From: Frondihabitans sp. 762G35
GTDB lineage: Bacteria > Actinomycetota > Actinomycetes > Actinomycetales > Microbacteriaceae
DNA length: 64,000 bases
Direction: 5' to 3'
NCBI RefSeq assembly: GCF_002074055.1
Contig: NZ_CP014619.1
Coordinates: 1,116,001 to 1,180,000, forward strand
The notes under the pieces are model-generated. The model ran no database searches. It was given only the letters and a program-made list of their open reading frames with translations, and was not told the DNA's origin. A program made the position numbers and the translations under genes. Of this stretch, positions 36,919 through 55,633 are shown piece by piece. Numbering within the stretch: position 1 is the stretch's first letter; the number at the start of each line of letters is the position of its first letter.

Positions 36919-37959
36919 GTGTCAGACTCGCCAGCCATCACCGAGGCCTCCGTCGAGAGTGCCGTCGCGGCTGCGCTCGAAGCCGTCGCCGCAGCCCGCT
37001 CCGTCGCCGATCTGAAGGCCGCCAAGAGCGACCACGTGGGGGAGTCGTCGGCCCTGGCTCGGATGAACGCCGGGCTCCGGGCCCTGCCGAACGACCAGAA
37101 GGCCGCCGCCGGCAAGCTCATGGGTGCCGCTCGCGGTCGCGTCAACCAGGCCGTCGCCGCGCGCGAGACCGCGCTGGCCCAGGCCGAGGAGGCCGCCCGC
37201 CTCGAGTCGGAGCGCATCGACGTCACCGCGCTTCCCCGGCGTCGCCGCCAGGGCGGACGACACCCGCTGAGCCTCCTCCAGGAGAAGATGGGCGACATCT
37301 TCGTCGGAATGGGGTGGGAGATCGCGGAGGGGCCCGAGATCGAGCACGAGTGGTTCAACTTCGACGCGCTCAACTTCGACGCCGATCACCCGGCCCGTGC
37401 GCTCCAAGACACGTTCTTCGTCGACCCGGTCGAGCGCCACGTCGTGCTCCGCACGCACACCTCTCCCGTGCAGATCCGCGCGCTCCTCGGCCGCGAGCTG
37501 CCCGTCTACATCGTCGCGCCCGGTCGCACGTTCCGCACCGACGAGCTCGACGCGACGCACACGCCCGTCTTCTCGCAGATCGAGGGGATCGCCGTCGACA
37601 AGGGCCTCACGATGGCCCACCTGCGCGGAACCCTCGAGCACCTCGCGCGCCAGATGTTCGGCGAGGAGGCCCAGATCCGCCTGCGGCCCAACTACTTCCC
37701 GTTCACCGAGCCGAGCGCCGAGATGGACGTCTGGCAGCCCCACGCCAAGGGCGGCGCGCGTTGGATCGAGTGGGGTGGCTGCGGCATGGTCAACCCGAAC
37801 GTGCTCCGCTCGGCGGGCATCGACCCCGAGGTCTACCAGGGCTTCGCGTTCGGGATGGGGATCGAGCGGACCCTCATGTTCCGCAACGACCTGACCGACA
37901 TGCGCGACATGGTCGAGGGCGACGTGCGGTTCAGCGAGCAGTTCGGCATGGTGGTCTGA
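36919..37959 (+). CDS. pheS: Phenylalanyl-tRNA synthetase alpha subunit
   Basis: The class II catalytic subunit of the (alpha-beta)2 enzyme. An N-terminal coiled coil (about residues 1-100) precedes [20 protein letters not shown], motif 2 region [22 protein letters not shown] and motif 3 [15 protein letters not shown]. The length of 346 residues is normal. GTG 36919 is 8 nt after TAAGAT (36905-36910). The stop overlaps pheT (TGATG). Confidence 0.97.
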   Translation: MSDSPAITEASVESAVAAALEAVAAARSVADLKAAKSDHVGESSALARMNAGLRALPNDQKAAAGKLMGAARGRVNQAVAARETALAQAEEAARLESERIDVTALPRRRRQGGRHPLSLLQEKMGDIFVGMGWEIAEGPEIEHEWFNFDALNFDADHPARALQDTFFVDPVERHVVLRTHTSPVQIRALLGRELPVYIVAPGRTFRTDELDATHTPVFSQIEGIAVDKGLTMAHLRGTLEHLARQMFGEEAQIRLRPNYFPFTEPSAEMDVWQPHAKGGARWIEWGGCGMVNPNVLRSAGIDPEVYQGFAFGMGIERTLMFRNDLTDMRDMVEGDVRFSEQFGMVV

Positions 37960-40469
37960 TGCGCGTCCCCCTCAGCTGGCTCGGCGAGTTCGTCGACCTC
38001 CCCGACGACGTCTCCCTCGAGCACGTCCACGCATCCCTCGTCTCCGTCGGGTTCGAGGAGGAGGACGTCCACCTCGGCGACGTCACCGGTCCCGTCGTCG
38101 TGGGCCAGGTCCTCGAGTTCACGCCGGAGCCCCAGAGCAACGGCAAGACGATCAACTGGTGCCGCGTCGCGGTCGGTCCCGATTTCGCGACGAACGACGA
38201 CGACGTCCGGGGCATCGTCTGCGGTGCGCACAACTTCCGGGTCGGCGACAAGGTCGTGGTGACGCTTCCGGGGGCCGTGCTGCCCGGGCCGTTCCCGATC
38301 GCAGCGCGCAAGACCTACGGTCACGTGTCCGACGGGATGATGGCGTCGACCCGCGAGCTCGGCCTCGGCGACGAGCACGACGGCATCCTGGTCCTCGGCG
38401 AGCTGGGCCTCGACCCCGAGATCGGGACCGACGCCGTCGCCCTGCTCGGCCTCGACGACGCCGCCGTCGAGATCAACGTCACGCCGGATCGGGGCTACGC
38501 CCTGAGCATCCGGGGTGTGGCCCGCGAGTACTCGCACGCCACGGGCGCCGCCTTCCGCGACCCCGCCTCCGCCGTCAGCCCGGTGGCGCGCGACGGATTC
38601 CGGGTCACCATCGCCGACGACGCCCCCATCCGGGGCGTCGACGGGGTCACGACGTTCACCACGGCGGTCGTCCGCGGCATCGACGCGACGACGCCGACGC
38701 CGCCCGCGATCCGATCCCGCCTCCGGCTCGCCGGCATGCGCTCGATCTCGCTCCCCGTCGACATCACGAACTACGTCATGCTCGAGCTCGGTCAGCCGCT
38801 GCACGCCTACGATCTCCGCGCCGTCGCGGGTGGTCTCACGGTGCGACGGGCTGCTCCGGGGGAGCGCCTGACCACCCTCGACGACGTCGACCGCGCTCTC
38901 GACCCCGAAGACCTGGTCATCGCCGACGACGAGGGGCCGATCGGCCTCGCCGGCGTCATGGGCGGTGCCCGCACCGAGGTGTCCTCCGCCACGACCGACG
39001 TCGTCATCGAGGGCGCGAGCTTCGAGCACGTGTCGATCGCCCGGTCGGCCCGTCGGCACAAGCTGCCCAGCGAGGCGTCCCGGCGCTTCGAACGCGGCGT
39101 CGACCCGCTCGTCGCCGCGGCCGCCGTCGAGCGCTGCGTCCAGCTCCTGGTCGAGCTCGCAGGAGGCACGGCCGACGCCCTCGGATCGTCCTACGACGCC
39201 TCCGTCCCGCCCTCGGCCGTGTTCCTCCCGACCGAGCGCGCCGCGAATCTCATCGGTGTCGACTACACGCCGGAGGAGGTCGAGGAGAGCCTCATCGCCA
39301 TCGGTGCGACGCTGGAGAACGCCGACGGCGGGTGGACCGTCGTGCCGCCGAGCTGGCGGAGCGACCTCACGACCGACGCCGACCTCGTCGAGGAGGTGGC
39401 GCGGATCACCGGATACGGCCGCATCCCGTCCGTGCTCCCCGTCGCGCCTCCCGGTCGCGGCCTGACCCGGGAGCAGCGCCTCAAGCGCGCCGTCTCGGCG
39501 AGCCTCGCCGCCGCCGGGTTGACGGAGGTGTTCGCCTACCCGTTCGTCTCCTCGGTGCGGAATGCCGCGTTCGCCCCCGTGCACGGCGGCGCGTCACCCG
39601 TGTCAACCGTCCGCCTGGCCAACCCGCTGGACGTCGACGCGCCGGAGATGCGGATGTCGCTCCTGCCCGGCCTCCTCGACGTCGCGCGCCGCAACCTGGC
39701 CCGGGGCTTCGCCGACATCGCCCTCTACGAGACCGGCGCGGTCTCGTTCAGCCGCGGTCCGATCGGCACCGACTCCATCCCGGTCGGGGGCTCGCGCCCC
39801 GGCGCGGACGACCTCGCGGCGCTCGATGCGAGCCTCCCGGAGCAGCCCCACCACCTCGGCATCCTGGTCGTCGGGTCCGCGGTCGACCGTCAGCCGGGCC
39901 AGGCGTCCGTCCCGGCCGACCTCGCCGACGTCCTCGACGACGCCCGGGTCGCGGCCCGCGCCGTGGCCGCCGGGCTGACCGTGCGCCAGGGCTTCCACCC
40001 GGCGCTCCACCCGGGGCGCGCCGCCGACCTGCTGGTCGGCGACGAGGTCGTCGGCTTCGCCGGCGAGCTCCTGCCCCAGGTGGCCCTCGATCTCGACCTG
40101 CCCCGCCGCGTCGTCGTCGCGGAGCTCGACGTCGACCGCCTCATCGCTCTGGCCCGGCAGGAGCCGTCGCTCGAGGCGATCTCGTCCTACCCGGTAGCGA
40201 CCCAGGATCTCTCTCTGGTGGTCGGGGCCGATGCTCCTGCCGGCGAGGTCCTCGACACCGTCGTCGAGGGGGCCGGTCCGCTCCTCGAGCAGGCGCGCCT
40301 CGTCGACGACTACCGGGGTGAGGGCCTTCCGGAGGCCGCGAAGTCGCTGACGTTCGCGCTGCGATTCCGTGCGCCCGACCGCACTCTCACCCAGGCGGAG
40401 GCCTCCGAGGCCAAGCAGGGGGCCGTCCGGCTGGCCGGCGAGCGATTCGGGGCGACGCTCCGCGACTGA
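37959..40469 (+). CDS. pheT: Phenylalanyl-tRNA synthetase beta subunit
   Basis: 836 residues. The start [15 protein letters not shown] is canonical. An EMAP-II-like tRNA-binding domain (VVVGQVLEFTPEPQ) lies at about 45-150. The B3/B4 editing domain and B5 domain follow. The catalytic-like domain holds SEASRRFERGVDPLVA. The C-terminal anticodon-binding FDX-ACB domain starts at about 740 (SSYPVATQDLSLVV). It is coupled to pheS by TGATG. Confidence 0.97.
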   Translation: MRVPLSWLGEFVDLPDDVSLEHVHASLVSVGFEEEDVHLGDVTGPVVVGQVLEFTPEPQSNGKTINWCRVAVGPDFATNDDDVRGIVCGAHNFRVGDKVVVTLPGAVLPGPFPIAARKTYGHVSDGMMASTRELGLGDEHDGILVLGELGLDPEIGTDAVALLGLDDAAVEINVTPDRGYALSIRGVAREYSHATGAAFRDPASAVSPVARDGFRVTIADDAPIRGVDGVTTFTTAVVRGIDATTPTPPAIRSRLRLAGMRSISLPVDITNYVMLELGQPLHAYDLRAVAGGLTVRRAAPGERLTTLDDVDRALDPEDLVIADDEGPIGLAGVMGGARTEVSSATTDVVIEGASFEHVSIARSARRHKLPSEASRRFERGVDPLVAAAAVERCVQLLVELAGGTADALGSSYDASVPPSAVFLPTERAANLIGVDYTPEEVEESLIAIGATLENADGGWTVVPPSWRSDLTTDADLVEEVARITGYGRIPSVLPVAPPGRGLTREQRLKRAVSASLAAAGLTEVFAYPFVSSVRNAAFAPVHGGASPVSTVRLANPLDVDAPEMRMSLLPGLLDVARRNLARGFADIALYETGAVSFSRGPIGTDSIPVGGSRPGADDLAALDASLPEQPHHLGILVVGSAVDRQPGQASVPADLADVLDDARVAARAVAAGLTVRQGFHPALHPGRAADLLVGDEVVGFAGELLPQVALDLDLPRRVVVAELDVDRLIALARQEPSLEAISSYPVATQDLSLVVGADAPAGEVLDTVVEGAGPLLEQARLVDDYRGEGLPEAAKSLTFALRFRAPDRTLTQAEASEAKQGAVRLAGERFGATLRD

Positions 40470-40513
40470 ACCGTCGCGTGGCGTCGCCGCCCCGATCCCG
40501 TCCAGCCGAACAT

Positions 40514-40519
40514 TAGGGT
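40514..40519 (+). promoter_or_regulatory. -10 of the arginine operon (leaderless argC)
   Basis: TAGGGT ends 6 nt before the argC ATG. No palindromic ARG box is obvious in the 56-bp gap after pheT. Confidence 0.55.
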
Positions 40520-40525
40520 AGAAGA

Positions 40526-41572
40526 ATGCCTTTGTCCGTCGCCGTCGCAGGCGCAAGCGGTTACGCCGGTGGGGAACTCCTCCGCCTCCTCAGCGCGCAT
40601 CCCGAGTTCGAGGTGACCACGGTCACCGCCTTCACCAACGCCGGCGTGCCGCTCATCGCGGCCCAGCCCCACCTCCGATCCCTGGCGCACCTCACCCTGG
40701 TCGAGACGAACGCCGCGAACCTCTCCGGGCACGACGTCGTCTTCCTGGCGCTGCCGCACGGCAAGTCGGGGGAGATCACCGCGCAGCTCGACGAGGGCAC
40801 CCTCGTCGTCGACTGCGGGGCCGACCACCGACTGACCGACGAGGCCGACTGGGCCTCGTTCTACGGGGGCGACTTCTACGGCGCCTGGACCTACGGGCTC
40901 CCCGAGATGCTCCGCGCCTCGTCGACGAAGCAGCGCGACGAGATCGTCGGAACCCGGCGCATCGCCGTCCCCGGCTGCAACGTCACCGCGATCACGCTGG
41001 GCCTGGCTCCGGGGGTGGCGTCGGGGCTCGTCGAGGTCGACGACATCGTCGCCGTCCTCGCGGTGGGCCCGAGCGGTGCCGGCAAGGCTCTCAAGCCGCA
41101 CCTCCTCGCGAGCGAGCTCATGGGGTCCGCCTCGGTCTACGGGGTCGGAGGCAGCCACCGGCACGTCCCGGAGGTTCAGCAGAACCTCCGGGCCGCGGGC
41201 GGCTCCGACGTCCGGTTGTCGTTCACTCCCGTCCTCGTGCCCATGGCGCGGGGGATCCTCGCGACGACGACGGCCCGTCTGGCGCCGGGCGTCACCGAAG
41301 CCGACCTCCGCACGGCCTGGGAGCTCGCCTACGCCGACGAGCCGTTCGTCCACCTCCTGCCCGCGGGCGAGTTCCCGCGCGTGGCCGACACGCTCGGCGC
41401 CAACAGCGCCCTCATCGGTCTGGCGGTCGACGAGGCCGCGGGTCGCGTCGTCGTCGTCACCGCCCTCGACAACCTCGTGAAGGGCACGGCCGGAGCCGCC
41501 GTCCAGTCGGCCAACATCGCCCTCGGCCTCGCCGAGACCCTGGGCCTCACCGCAGACGGAGTCGCACCGTGA
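40526..41572 (+). CDS. argC: N-acetyl-gamma-glutamyl-phosphate reductase
   Basis: The NADPH-dependent third step of arginine synthesis. The Rossmann loop is GASGYAGGE (residues 9-17). The catalytic cysteine is C151 ([10 protein letters not shown]). [10 protein letters not shown] and the C-terminal [12 protein letters not shown] are typical. The length of 348 residues is normal. The ATG is leaderless. First gene of argCJBDF-H; the stop overlaps argJ (GTGA). Confidence 0.97.
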   Translation: MPLSVAVAGASGYAGGELLRLLSAHPEFEVTTVTAFTNAGVPLIAAQPHLRSLAHLTLVETNAANLSGHDVVFLALPHGKSGEITAQLDEGTLVVDCGADHRLTDEADWASFYGGDFYGAWTYGLPEMLRASSTKQRDEIVGTRRIAVPGCNVTAITLGLAPGVASGLVEVDDIVAVLAVGPSGAGKALKPHLLASELMGSASVYGVGGSHRHVPEVQQNLRAAGGSDVRLSFTPVLVPMARGILATTTARLAPGVTEADLRTAWELAYADEPFVHLLPAGEFPRVADTLGANSALIGLAVDEAAGRVVVVTALDNLVKGTAGAAVQSANIALGLAETLGLTADGVAP

Positions 41573-42726
41573 GCGTCACAGCAGCACAGGGATTCGAGGC
41601 GGCCGGAGTCACGGCGGGCCTCAAGACCTCCGGTACCCCCGACGTCGCCCTCGTCGTCAATCGCGGCCGGAGCGACGCGGTCGCAGCCGTCTTCACGAGC
41701 AACCGCTCGAAGGCGAACCCCGTCATCTGGTCGCAGCAGGCCGTGGCCGACGGGCACGCCCGAGCCGTCGTCCTCAACTCGGGCGGAGCGAACTGCTTCA
41801 CCGGCGCGTTCGGCTTCCAGACGACGCACTCGACCGCGGAGGCCGTGGCCGAGGCGCTCGAGCTCTCCGCCGGCGACGTCGTGGTGTGCTCCACGGGTCT
41901 CATCGGGGTGGGCGACCAGACGTTCCGAGACAAGGTCCTGGCAGGATCCCGCGCCGCCGCCTCCGCGCTGACGACCGACGGCGGGCTCGACGCCGCCACC
42001 GCGATCATGACCACCGACACGCATCCCAAGCAGGCGGTCGTGGAGGGCGCGGGCTGGTCGGTCGGCGGGATGGCCAAGGGCGCCGGTATGCTCGCCCCCG
42101 GTCTCGCCACCATGCTGGTCGTGTTGACGACCGACGCCGACGTCCCGTCCGCGCAGCTCGACGCGAGCCTCCGCGAGGCGACCCGCGTGACGTTCGACCG
42201 CCTCGACTCCGACGGCTGCATGTCGACGAACGACACCGTCGTCCTCCTCGCGAGCGGTGAATCCGGCGTGGTCCCGTCCGCGGAGGAGTTCGGGCGGGCG
42301 GTCACGGCCCTCTGCCGCGACCTCGCCGAGCAGCTCCAGGCCGACGCCGAGGGAGCCTCGCACGACATCGTCATCGAGGTCGTCGGTGCGGTCGACGAGA
42401 ACGACGCGGTCGAGGTGGGCCGGTCCATCGCGCGCAACAACCTCTTCAAGGCCGCCGTCTTCGGCAACGATCCCAACTGGGGCCGCGTGCTGGCGGCGAT
42501 CGGCACGACGAGCGCCGCGTTCGACCCCTACGACGTCGACGTCTCCATGAACGGCGTCCGCGTCTGCTCCCAGGGCGCGCCCGATCGGCCGAGCGACGAG
42601 GTCGACCTCACGGCGCGCCGGGTCCACGTCCTCGTCGACCTGAAGTCGGGCGACGCCGAGGCCACGATCCTCACGAACGATCTCACGCACGACTACGTGC
42701 ACGAGAACAGCGCGTACTCGAGCTGA
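41569..42726 (+). CDS. argJ: Glutamate N-acetyltransferase / amino-acid acetyltransferase
   Basis: A self-cleaving Ntn-fold enzyme that recycles acetyl from N-acetylornithine to glutamate. The cleavage site A180/T181 is in [15 protein letters not shown]. The [23 protein letters not shown] and C-terminal [12 protein letters not shown] are family hallmarks. The length of 385 residues is normal. It makes the cycle version of the pathway possible, consistent with the absence of argE here. Confidence 0.97.
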   Translation: MSVTAAQGFEAAGVTAGLKTSGTPDVALVVNRGRSDAVAAVFTSNRSKANPVIWSQQAVADGHARAVVLNSGGANCFTGAFGFQTTHSTAEAVAEALELSAGDVVVCSTGLIGVGDQTFRDKVLAGSRAAASALTTDGGLDAATAIMTTDTHPKQAVVEGAGWSVGGMAKGAGMLAPGLATMLVVLTTDADVPSAQLDASLREATRVTFDRLDSDGCMSTNDTVVLLASGESGVVPSAEEFGRAVTALCRDLAEQLQADAEGASHDIVIEVVGAVDENDAVEVGRSIARNNLFKAAVFGNDPNWGRVLAAIGTTSAAFDPYDVDVSMNGVRVCSQGAPDRPSDEVDLTARRVHVLVDLKSGDAEATILTNDLTHDYVHENSAYSS

Positions 42727-42737
42727 CGGGGCGAGGG

Positions 42738-43651
42738 ATGGATACCGAACAGGCGATCGCCGCGGTCAAGGCCGCCACGCTGATCGAGTCGCTGCCGTGG
42801 CTCAAGCGCTACGCGGGCAAGGTCGTCGTGGTGAAGTTCGGCGGGAACGCCATGATCAACGACGACCTCAAGCGCGCCTTCGCCGAAGACATGGTCTATC
42901 TCCGGCACGTCGGCCTCCACCCGGTCGTGGTGCACGGAGGCGGCCCGCAGATCTCCGCCGCGCTGAAGGCGGCCGGTATCGAGAGCGAGTTCCGCGGCGG
43001 CTACCGCGTCACGACGACGGAGGCGATCTCGGTCGTCCGCGAGGTCCTCGCCGACGAGGTGAACGCCGAGATCGTCGATCTCATGAACGAGCACGGCGAC
43101 CTCGCCCGCGGCGTCTTCAGCGACGGCACCGACCGCGCGCGGCTCTTCCAGGGTCACAAGCGCGGCGTCGTCGTCGACGGCGAGACCTTCGACCTCGGCC
43201 ACGTCGGCGACATCACGAGCGTCGATCCCTCCGCGGTGATCGCGGAGATCGAGGCGGGCAGGATCCCCGTGGTCTCGTCGATCGCGGTGAACGACGTCGA
43301 TCCCGACTCGGCCCTCAACGTCAACGCCGACGCCGCGGCCGCGGCGCTGGCGATCGCGCTGCACGCCTCCAAGCTCGTGATGCTCACCGACGTTCCCGGC
43401 CTCTACGCCGACTGGCCCGACCGGACATCCCTCGTCGCCCTGATCACGGTCGACGAATTGACCGAGCTGCTGCCGCGGCTCGAGTCGGGCATGATCCCCA
43501 AGATGACCGCCTGCCTCGACGCCGTCGTCGCGGGCGTCGGGGGCGCGACCATCATCGACGGTCGCATCCCGCACTCCATCCTCCTCGAGGTCTTCACCCA
43601 GCGCGGTGCCGGCACCGAGGTCATTCCGAACGAGAAGAAGAGAGGACAGTC

Positions 43652-43655
<4 letters not shown>
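42738..43655 (+). CDS. argB: Acetylglutamate kinase
   Basis: Phosphorylates N-acetylglutamate; usually the arginine-inhibited step. The amino-acid-kinase motifs VVVKFGGNAM, VVHGGGPQI, NVNADAAAAALAIAL and LTDVPGLY are present. The N-terminal helix (residues 1-25) is of the type found in arginine-sensitive hexamers. The length of 305 residues is normal. It starts 11 nt after argJ. Confidence 0.97.
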
Positions 43656-47246
<3,591 letters not shown>

Positions 47247-47247
47247 C

Positions 47248-47382
47248 ATGGCTCGCACCCCGCGACAGGGCCGATCGCCCCGCTCGTACCCGTGGCTCCT
47301 GCCGACCGTGATCGTCATCGCCGTCCTCGTGGTCGTCGGCGCGATCGTCTGGTCGATCGCCACGGGGCAGCGCTTCGTCTGA
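47248..47382 (+). CDS. 44-residue single-pass membrane protein
   Basis: A short frame starting ATG, 1 nt after the argH stop. A basic N-terminus (RTPRQGRSPRSYPW) is followed by one membrane helix, TVIVIAVLVVVGAIVWSI (about residues 20-37), and a short tail. It fits the codon use of its neighbours and the gap is otherwise unexplained. No family recognised. It would be coupled to argH and precedes mpg by 7 nt. Confidence 0.6.
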   Translation: MARTPRQGRSPRSYPWLLPTVIVIAVLVVVGAIVWSIATGQRFV

Positions 47383-47389
47383 TCGGTCC

Positions 47390-47989
47390 GTGACCGACGT
47401 GTCCTTCCCGACCGGGACCGCGCTCGAGGTGGCCCCCCGCCTCCTCGGCGCGGTCTTCCGGGTGGGGGAGGTGGCTGTCCGTCTGACCGAGGTCGAGGCC
47501 TACGGTGGCGAGGGGCAGGATCCCGGATCCCACGCCTACCGCGGGCGCACCGCCCGCAACGCCAGCCTCTTCGCCGCACCCGGAACCCTCTACGTCTACC
47601 TGTCGTACGGAATCCACCGCTGCGTGAACGTCGCGTGCGGGGAGGAGGGCGAGGCGTCCGGCGTCCTCCTCCGTGCCGGCGAGATCGTCGCCGGCATCGA
47701 TCTCGCGCGCGCGCGACGACCGACCGCGAACTCCGACGCCGAGCTGGCGCGCGGCCCGGGCCGCCTCGGGACGGCCCTCGGCATCGAGCTCTCCGACGAC
47801 GGCGCCGCCTCCGACACGCCCCCGTTCTCGCTCGTCCTGCCGACGGGGCCCGTCGGTCCGATCGTCGAGGGGCCCCGGGTCGGGGTCGCAGGAGTCGCGG
47901 GAACGATCGCATTCCCCTACCGCTTCGCCCTCGAGGCGGACCCGACCGTGTCGGCGTATCGCCCGGCCGTGACGAGGCGCCGCCGGTAG
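47390..47989 (+). CDS. DNA-3-methyladenine glycosylase, MPG/AAG family
   Basis: Excises alkylated purines in base-excision repair. Family motifs: RLTEVEAYGGEGQDPGSHAY with the catalytic glutamate, RGRTARNASLF and YVYLSYGIHRCVNV with the intercalating tyrosine region. The length of 199 residues is normal. GTG 47390 follows the small membrane gene. The argH-mpg-tyrS order is common in Actinobacteria. Confidence 0.93.
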   Translation: MTDVSFPTGTALEVAPRLLGAVFRVGEVAVRLTEVEAYGGEGQDPGSHAYRGRTARNASLFAAPGTLYVYLSYGIHRCVNVACGEEGEASGVLLRAGEIVAGIDLARARRPTANSDAELARGPGRLGTALGIELSDDGAASDTPPFSLVLPTGPVGPIVEGPRVGVAGVAGTIAFPYRFALEADPTVSAYRPAVTRRRR

Positions 47990-47992
47990 ACT
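47987..47992 (+). promoter_or_regulatory. -10 of tyrS (leaderless)
   Basis: TAGACT overlaps the mpg stop and ends 7 nt before the tyrS GTG at 48000. Confidence 0.55.
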
Positions 47993-47999
47993 TCCGCGG

Positions 48000-49313
48000 G
48001 TGACGAGCACATCTCCGGCCGCTGTTCCGGCCCCCCAGCGAAACGATCCATCCTTCGACACCGTCTGGGACGAGATCGTCTATCGGGGCCTCGTGCACGT
48101 CTCGACCGACCAGGATGCCCTGCGCCAGCTCCTCGCCGGTGAGCCGATCACCTACTACTGCGGCTTCGACCCCACGGCCGAGAGCCTCCACCTCGGCAAT
48201 CTCGTCCAGCTTCTCCTGCTGCGCCGCCTCCAGCTCGCCGGGCACCGGCCGATCGGGCTCGTGGGCGGGTCGACGGGGCTCATCGGCGATCCCCGACCGA
48301 CGGCGGAGCGCGTCCTGAAGTCGCGGGAGCAGACGGCCGAGTGGGTCTCGAAGATCCGCGTGCAGGTCGAGAAGTTCCTCCCGGCGGGCGGCGACAACGG
48401 TCTCCGCGTCGTCAACAACCTCGACTGGACGGAGCCCCTGTCGGCCATCGAGTTCCTCCGCGACATCGGCAAGCACTTCCGCGTCAACTCGATGCTCAAG
48501 AAAGACGCGGTCTCCGCGCGATTGAACTCCGACGCCGGCATCAGCTACACCGAGTTCAGCTACCAGATCCTGCAGGGGCTCGACTTCCGGGAGCTCTACC
48601 GCACCTTCGACTGCGTCCTCCAGACGGGGGGAAGCGATCAGTGGGGCAACCTCACCAGCGGTACCGAGCTGATCCGCCGGACCGAGGGGGTCTCCGTCCA
48701 CGCGATCGGCACGCCTCTCATCCTGAACTCCGACGGGACGAAGTTCGGCAAGAGCGAGGGCAACGCCGTCTGGCTCGACGAGCGGCTCACGTCGCCCTAC
48801 GCCTTCTACCAGTTCTGGCTCAACCAGGACGACGCCGACGTCGTCGACCGGCTCAAGGTCTTCACCTTCCTCAGCCGGGTCGAGATCGACGAGCTCGCGA
48901 CCCAGGTCGCGGAGAGACCGTTCACGCGGGATGCCCAGAAGCGACTCGCCTTCGAAGTGACGTCTCTCGTGCACGGTCTCGACGCCACGCGGGCGGCCAT
49001 CGACGCATCGGCCGCGCTCTTCGGCCAGGGCGACCTGGCGGCTCTTCCCGCGGAGGTCCTGTCCGCTGCCGTCGACGAACTTCCTCACAGCGAGGTCCCC
49101 GCGGACACGACGGTGGCTCAGGCCTTCGTCGCCACGGGGTTGGTCGCGTCCCTGGGTGCCGCCCGTCGGGCTGCCGCCGAGGGAGGCGTGTACGTCAACA
49201 ACGAGCGGATCACCGACGAGGCGACGCTCGTGATGTCCCTGGCACTCCACGGTCGGCACGCCGTCCTCCGTCGGGGCAAGAAGACCCTCGCTGCGGTCAC
49301 GATCGCCGTCTAA
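48000..49313 (+). CDS. tyrS: Tyrosyl-tRNA synthetase
   Basis: A class I synthetase, 437 residues. The HIGH motif is HLGN at 64-67 (GFDPTAESLHLGNLVQ). The KMSKS motif is KFGKS at about 247-251. The tyrosine-site QGGSDQWGNLTSG-like segment reads QTGGSDQWGNLTSG. A C-terminal S4 domain ends the protein. About 18 residues at the N-terminus are extra. A terminator hairpin follows, then the rRNA operon. Confidence 0.97.
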   Translation: MTSTSPAAVPAPQRNDPSFDTVWDEIVYRGLVHVSTDQDALRQLLAGEPITYYCGFDPTAESLHLGNLVQLLLLRRLQLAGHRPIGLVGGSTGLIGDPRPTAERVLKSREQTAEWVSKIRVQVEKFLPAGGDNGLRVVNNLDWTEPLSAIEFLRDIGKHFRVNSMLKKDAVSARLNSDAGISYTEFSYQILQGLDFRELYRTFDCVLQTGGSDQWGNLTSGTELIRRTEGVSVHAIGTPLILNSDGTKFGKSEGNAVWLDERLTSPYAFYQFWLNQDDADVVDRLKVFTFLSRVEIDELATQVAERPFTRDAQKRLAFEVTSLVHGLDATRAAIDASAALFGQGDLAALPAEVLSAAVDELPHSEVPADTTVAQAFVATGLVASLGAARRAAAEGGVYVNNERITDEATLVMSLALHGRHAVLRRGKKTLAAVTIAV

Positions 49314-49332
49314 ACGGTCCGCGCCGCCCCGA

Positions 49333-49350
49333 CCCCCGAGTTTCCGGGGG
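49333..49350 (+). terminator. Terminator after tyrS
   Basis: CCCCCG (49333-49338) pairs with CGGGGG (49345-49350). An outer GCGCC/GGCGC pairing (49321-49325 with 49356-49360) extends it. Confidence 0.6.
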
Positions 49351-49516
49351 AGAGAGGCGCGACACGCCCGGGATGCAAGCGCGATTTGCCCGACCCGCAG
49401 GCCGCCCGTAATGTATCTACCTGTCACCCCAAAGGTTCGGAAAGCGGAAGAGCTGCCGGCCTCAAGTTGGGGACATCTTCCCGGAACATCGTCTGGAAAG
49501 ACAGTGTCTGGCCCTC

Positions 49517-49545
49517 TTGCAGGGGTCATCGTCCGTGTGTAGGAT
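49517..49545 (+). promoter_or_regulatory. rRNA promoter candidate P1
   Basis: TTGCAG (49517-49522), 17 bp, TAGGAT (49540-49545). Located about 400 nt before the 16S gene. Confidence 0.6.
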
Positions 49546-49641
49546 TGCAAGGCTCCACTCCTCAGGAACTCTCTTCGGAGGGTCACCTGAACGCGATCGG
49601 CTTCGTCCGATCGAAGTCTCGTCTGATGTCTCTGACATCTC

Positions 49642-49671
49642 TTGACGGGGCCCGAAGGGGTGGTTTAGGTT
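49642..49671 (+). promoter_or_regulatory. rRNA promoter candidate P2
   Basis: TTGACG (49642-49647), 18 bp, TAGGTT (49666-49671). About 270 nt before the 16S gene and the best -35 of the region. Confidence 0.65.
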
Positions 49672-49940
49672 CTGATTTGCTTTCGTGCTGTTTGGTCTTT
49701 GTGGCTGGGTGGGCGGGGTGCGTTTGGTCCTTGAGAACTCAACAGCGTGCACATTGTCAAATGCCAAAGTTTTACCTCGGCATCTGCTTGTCCTTTCATC
49801 GCGTTCGTGGTGGGGGGTTGGTGGGTGTTGGGTTTCTTTGAGATTGAAATGGACAACAATCGTCAGATTGTTTTTGTTCTTTTGGTCAGCATCAAACTTG
49901 CTGCGATCGGCCTTTTTCCGGTTGGTTGTGGTGTTTTTCT
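49672..49940 (+). other. rRNA leader
   Basis: No gene. TTGAGAACTCAACAG at 49731 is a conserved actinobacterial rrn leader element; a related copy recurs in the 16S-23S spacer at 51774. ACAATC (49856-49861) pairs with GATTGT (49866-49871) before a T-run; this may be a processing or antitermination structure. Confidence 0.6.
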
Positions 49941-55101
<5,161 letters not shown>

Positions 55102-55313
55102 AACACCCACCACCACGTGCAGGTAACTGTGTGTGGCAGGGGCGGTGATGCTCGCGTCCACTATGTGGTTCCCGAAACACGGTCGATACGACCCTGTTCC
55201 GTGACCAGTACCCCGCTTGGCGGGGTGCGAAGCTAACTCAATAGCACGAAGCATTGACTTCGGAACACGACTTCACACCACACCCACACCCTGTGGGGTG
55301 GTGTGGCATGAAT
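55102..55313 (+). other. 23S-5S spacer
   Basis: About 210 nt without tRNA. A strong imperfect stem between about 55274 and 55308 (CACACCACACCC with GGGGTGGTGTGG) sits directly before 5S and is probably an RNase processing stem. Confidence 0.6.
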
Positions 55314-55433
55314 GTTTCGGCGGCCATAGCGAGAGGGAAACGCCCGGTCACATTCCGAACCCGGAAGCTAAGACTCTCAGCGCCGATGGTACTGCAAGGG
55401 GGACCTTGTGGGAGAGTAGGACACCGCCGGACT
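55314..55433 (+). rRNA. rrf: 5S ribosomal RNA
   Basis: About 120 nt. The 5' GTTTCGGCGGCC pairs with the 3' CACCGCCGGACT-type end. The conserved CCGAACCCGGAAGCTAAG is present. Ends approximate by a few bases. Confidence 0.94.
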
Positions 55434-55447
55434 TAACGTTGCACCAC

Positions 55448-55484
55448 CAGAAGAGCCATCCCACACACCGGGATGGCTCTTCTG
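55448..55484 (+). terminator. rRNA operon terminator
   Basis: CAGAAGAGCCATCCC (55448-55462) pairs perfectly with GGGATGGCTCTTCTG (55470-55484) around a 7-nt loop. Confidence 0.85.
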
Positions 55485-55633
55485 CGTTAACAAGCACCCA
55501 GGCAACACGGCCTGTTAGGCTGATTGCACAACACCACAGCAGGCCACCCGGGAGTACCTCGTCCACTGGACTCGAGGCTCCTGCTCTTCCGGTTCCGACA
55601 GGGCCGGCACCGACTTTTCCCAAGGAGAGACCC

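Noticed and set aside
49856-49875. Intrinsic terminator in the rRNA leader
   Set aside because: A 6-bp AT-rich stem with a T-run directly before 16S would block rRNA synthesis; a processing or antitermination role is more likely.
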